A DNA stretch of 64,000 nucleotides from Cryptomeria japonica (lineage: Eukaryota; Streptophyta; Pinopsida; Cupressales; Cupressaceae). Position numbers and translations under genes: made by a program. The DNA lies in contig NC_081413.1 in NCBI RefSeq assembly GCF_030272615.1, forward strand, positions 722,327,649-722,391,648, read 5' to 3'. Within the stretch, counting starts at the first letter, position 1, and each line of letters opens with the position of its first letter. Positions 60,744 through 64,000 of this stretch are shown piece by piece. The notes below the pieces were generated by a model. That model made no database searches. It was not told the origin of the DNA and worked only from the letters and a program-made list of their open reading frames with translations.

Positions 60744-62136
60744 TGTAGTCACACAAATCTGTCCAGTTTAATTAAATGAATATTTCATATTTATTTGATT
60801 AAAAATCCACTAGCCATCAGTTAATTAAATTAATATTTAATTAATTCATCTTCAAACATTCTTCTATTAATTAAATAAATTATTCAATTTATTTTAATTA
60901 ATTCATTAAATCAAATTCAAATCAATTAAATAAATAAAATCTATTTATTTAATTAAATCGCCCTATTCCTCTTTTAAATAAATTAAATAAAAACATTTAT
61001 TTAAATCATTATCCCCCCCCCCACTTGCATTTTTCTACAAATGCAACTTGCACACATTTATTGAAATAAATGAATTTTTATTTTAATAAAATCCTATTTT
61101 CCCTCACCCACCAAATCCACTTGCAAAATCTAATCCCCTTCTAGATTCTTCTAACCCCTTCCTAATTCGCCTAATCCACCCCCTAATTATTGTCACATTC
61201 CTAAGCAAAATGGAGTCACTTCTCAAAGACTCCAAAGTCTTTGAAAAACATTTAATGCTTTGTGTGTTCAACAAAATAACCCCCAAAGTCTTCCAAGACC
61301 ACTAATGGCTCTTACATGACCATTTATGGCTCTTACATAACCATTTATGGTTATTTCAAACTTGTCCCCCCAAACATTTATTGTTTTGACCATATTCATC
61401 AATTTCACATTTGCACAAGAGTTTATCCATTGGATAAAAGCTTTATTCTTTGAATAAAGAATTTATTCATTCAACCAACCTTGACTTAAGCTCCCAAGGT
61501 CATATCAGGCATTTAATGCTTATTCCCTCTCCTCTCAACCTATCTCACATTGACACTTGTCATCCTGGGATTGGGTTGAAAGCCCTCACATGGATTTGAA
61601 ATCATTCAATCCCGACCCTTGTTGAGATTGCTCAATCTCAACCATCCGTTGCTCCATTTTTCCTATAAATAGAGCCCATTTCTTCATAATCCAGATCCTA
61701 AAAACTGGTATGCACTTGAGCTATAGGCATTTTAAGAGAGCATTTTAGCATAGGCAATCTACTATCTTGTTATTTTGGTTAAAATATATCATTTTAGCAT
61801 CAATAGCATAGCATTAGCTTCTCTTTTCATATTTGAAGCACAATACTACCATCTCAATCCTCCATAAGCATCCATAGTGCAAAAAGCTGCTGAGAGCTAC
61901 ACTATTTTGGAACTTGGAGAGGAGAGGAACATGGGAGAAAGGAACTAAGAGCATGTTAGGAGGTATTTGGAGATGCCTCATCATGTTTGCTTTGATAGTT
62001 AAATATGCTTGCATGTTTTTAGTATCTCTCTTGGTATGCCTTTTTAGATTAGTTTTTGATTGACTAACACTAATGGTTTTTGTGTCTTTTGTGTTGTTTA
62101 TCATTTGCTAACCTTGTGCCATTTTGCAAGGCATCA
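60744..62136 (+). repeat. 3' LTR of the Tat element
   Basis: 1,393 bp, differing from the 5' LTR at about 15 positions and one C-run length. TATAAATA is at 61664-61671. Followed by CATAC, the target repeat. Confidence 0.93.
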
Positions 62137-62525
62137 CATACAACCATGGGAAAAATCTATGTGATGACTCTTATGAGATATCTCAAATTGGTTATCTATG
62201 AAGGATCATGTTGCTCAGACATTCACAAAGATAGGTACTCAATCAAAAAGGAAAAAAAAAAAATTTGAGTTCCAACAAAGTCAAGGGATGATATTACATT
62301 TTTTTTGATGAAATAAGTTCTTGGGGGTAATATTGAATCCTCCTTCCTTCACTTGTCCTTATTTTTTCTCTTTTGAAAACCTAATTTTTTCCTACAAGTG
62401 TTTCTCCTTTATGCTATTTGCGAGGGATATTTTGCACATGAATACCTTATCAAGCCTTGTTGTTGGGAGCCATCTTTTATTTTTATACATTTTTTTGTAC
62501 ATCCCTAAGTTGCACTTAAGGAGAA

Positions 62526-62700
62526 TGTTGGTGTGAAGATGGTATATTATCTAACTAGCTTCACCTTATGACCTATTCATTCCTATTAATTAAGCTTTCT
62601 TAGGTCATTTAATTTGGGAGTAAGATTAAGGCACAAGTCATAGTCCTAGTTTTTCCTGGGATTTATCTAAGGTTTATCCTATATATAAAAAAAACCATAT
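62526..62700 (+). repeat. Possible start of a copia-type LTR fragment
   Basis: CCCTAAGTTGCACTTAAGGAGAA followed by TGTTGGTGTGAAGATGG resembles the tail, polypurine tract and LTR start seen at 38175-38205 in the small copia-like element. A TATATATAAA box follows near 62680. No partner LTR was found and the right end is unclear. The Tat element may have inserted just upstream of this remnant (its flank resumes at 62137). Confidence 0.35.
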
Positions 62701-63330
62701 TATTAAAATTTTCAATAATTTTGTATTCATTATTTTATCCTTACATGTATAGAAAAGCTATATTATTATTTGTTTAATGATTTTGTGTTCATTATTCTAT
62801 CCTTGCATATACATATAAGTTTATAATATAAAAAAAAAATTATAGAAAAGTTCTATTTGTCTAGGATTTCATCTAAGATTTTATCCTTAAATATATTCAA
62901 AACGTTGTATTATTATTTTTCCAATCATTTTATATTCGTATCTTATAATATATTACTGTCTTAAAGAACATGAATAAAAATTTATTTACATAATTAATAA
63001 TTTAATTAAATGTAATTATGATTATTGAATTATTAATTTTTGTTTATATCTATTTTGAAGAGTTGTGGAAACCACCCAACGATTATTTCCCATCCCATCT
63101 CAATATATTTAAGGGGGGTTCCTAAAGTAAAATTAATACTAGAGGAATTTTTTCGATTAGATATGAGGATAATTTAAGAAGGTATATTGAAAGATATAGA
63201 GAAGGAAGTAATCTCCAATTTTATAATCTATTTATTATAAACATTATTATGTAAAATGTTAAAAGTTTGTGTTCTTTTATTTTTGTGTATAGTTCTTAGT
63301 TTTCAATTGATTTATTCATTCATATAATTT
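62701..63330. other. AT-rich intergenic sequence
   Basis: Short repeated words (TTATTATT..., TTTTGTATTCATTATT... at about 62720 and 62785) suggest local duplication. Nothing else was seen. Confidence 0.35.
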
Positions 63331-63942
63331 TTTTTGAATAAATGGGTAAAAAATTTATTAATAATCAGAAACAAGCATTACATAAGAAAACCAGAGCCCC
63401 AAAGCTCTAGAAGAGAACAACAAACCAAACAAGTTATTAACCAGCTTTATTAACTAGCTTCATAACTATCCATATCCTCAGCAAGGATCCTATGCAAATC
63501 CTGACAGTAATCAGAGGAAAGATGCTCCTAACCCTCAACTTTCCAATCATCACCATGTTCCGAAGCCCACTTATCCAAACAATCAGTTGCTCTATTCCAT
63601 TCACGAGGAATGTGGATGAAATAAACCTTCTCCATCATAGCAATAATTTACAAAATCTGGTGAACAATCCCTACCAGCAGCCAATTAATCCCACTCACCT
63701 TCTGTGCAATCAATAGATTAACAATAATATGTGAATCTGATTCGCAAATAACCTTATGCCACCCCAACTCAAAAGCATGTTCTGAGGCATAGACAATTTC
63801 TAATCCCTCCATAAAATTATTATCTTGTTGCCCTTTATGCACTGAGAAAAAAGAAAACCACAACCTCCATACAGTTCCTACCAACACCTCCAATCCTAGC
63901 AGGACCCAGATTACCATGAGAGGAGCCATCGATGTTAATATT
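63331..63942 (-). mobile_element. LINE remnant: RNase H tail and 3' end, minus strand
   Basis: The minus strand reads NIDGSSHGNLGPARIGGVGR near 63920, then VHKGQQDNNFMEGLEIV, AFELGWHKVICESDSHIIVN (about 63730-63790) and HIPREWNRATDCLDKWASEH (about 63565-63625). This is the same RNase H ending as the LINE at 536-3224, and the 3' end (AATAAATTTTTTACCCATTTATT, poly-A side at 63331) also matches. There is a frame change near 63880. It is cut on its 5' side by what looks like an LTR at 63943. Confidence 0.8.
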
Positions 63943-64000
63943 TGTAGACACCTAAAATTGTCATGTCTAATTAAATAAATATTTTATTTATTTAATTACC
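63943..64000 (+). repeat. Probable first bases of another LTR (window edge)
   Basis: TGTAGACACCTAAAATTG followed by TAATTAAATAAATATTTTATTTATTTAATTA-like AT-rich sequence resembles the start of the TGTAGTCAC... LTRs at 11463 and 43208, and it breaks the LINE reading. Only 58 bases are visible. Confidence 0.5.

Larger units (their letters stand above)
43208..62136 (+). mobile_element. Ty3/gypsy Tat-lineage LTR retrotransposon, 18.9 kb, structurally complete but broken
   Basis: LTRs 43208-44599 and 60744-62136 both run TGTAGTCACACAAAT to GCATCA, with the 5-bp repeat CATAC at both flanks (43203-43207 and 62137-62141). Order of parts: PBS, a 2.6-kb leader, gag, protease, RT, RNase H, a second (archaeal-type) RNase H, integrase, a long 3' non-coding region, an antisense PMD-like region, a polypurine tract. 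RT before integrase plus dual RNase H and the large size identify the Tat lineage (Ogre/Grande relatives). The LTRs differ at about 15 positions in 1.39 kb (about 1.1%), so it is young: some 0.4 to 2.5 million years depending on which plant rate is assumed. The pol region has fewer than ten breaks. Confidence 0.94.

Noticed and set aside
1-64000. tRNA or rRNA genes
   Set aside because: No cloverleaf-type or rRNA-like sequence was noticed. The only tRNA-related signals are the primer-binding sites. A tRNA scan was not possible here.

Overview
This window looks like intergenic DNA from a land plant with a large, repeat-rich nuclear genome. The evidence is plant-type LINEs with zinc-binding and RNase H tails, Ty1/copia and Ty3/gypsy elements nested in one another, and one plant-only gene family (PADRE/DUF4228). 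A conifer or other gymnosperm is my best guess from the AT-rich, 1.4-1.8 kb LTRs and the nesting depth. The sequence does not prove the taxon.

Layout. 1-7360: a tandem-type duplication of a small PADRE/DUF4228 gene on the minus strand. The copy at 6661-7254 is intact. The copy at 3459-4047 is a pseudogene, and a 5'-truncated LINE (536-3224) sits in its 3' flank. A 166-bp foldback/MITE lies between the copies. 8560-9610: three diverged ~357-bp tandem repeats. 10325-22530: a second LINE, split by a 6,993-bp non-autonomous LTR element (11463-18455, LTRs identical as read, 5-bp target duplication) and by a ~1.3-kb solo-LTR-like insertion. 23300-23965: a gag-like fossil on the minus strand. 25108-32423: a broken Ty1/copia element. 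34057-35205: an array of 17 regularly spaced near-palindromes around a TATA box, just upstream of an unrecognised, broken coding unit (35339-41820). That unit is split by a small non-autonomous LTR element (35753-38564). 43208-62136: an 18.9-kb Ty3/gypsy Tat-lineage element with dual RNase H and an antisense plant-mobile-domain (PMD) region. 62526: possible start of an LTR fragment. 63331-63942: the tail of a LINE on the minus strand, of the same family as the first one. 63943-64000: apparent first bases of another LTR, cut by the window edge.

Only the PADRE gene looks like a working host gene. The most interesting material is structural. (1) The 17-hairpin array has a conserved core, a 42-59 bp spacing and outer arms that change together. 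(2) The Tat-type element carries matching GCGCTATTG/GCGCTTTTG arrays in opposite orientation, one in its 5' leader and one upstream of the antisense PMD region. (3) The autonomous-type and non-autonomous Tat-type elements share a leader block that is much better conserved than their LTRs. It includes a 9-bp stem with a GGGCCC palindrome in its loop, which resembles a dimer-initiation hairpin. (4) The copia LTR carries its own array of mini-palindromes. Palindrome-rich LTR or leader segments thus recur in unrelated elements here.

LTR elements are described as fossils: family, limits, parts, relative age and rough number of breaks only. All family calls come from reading motifs by eye, and no database search was run.
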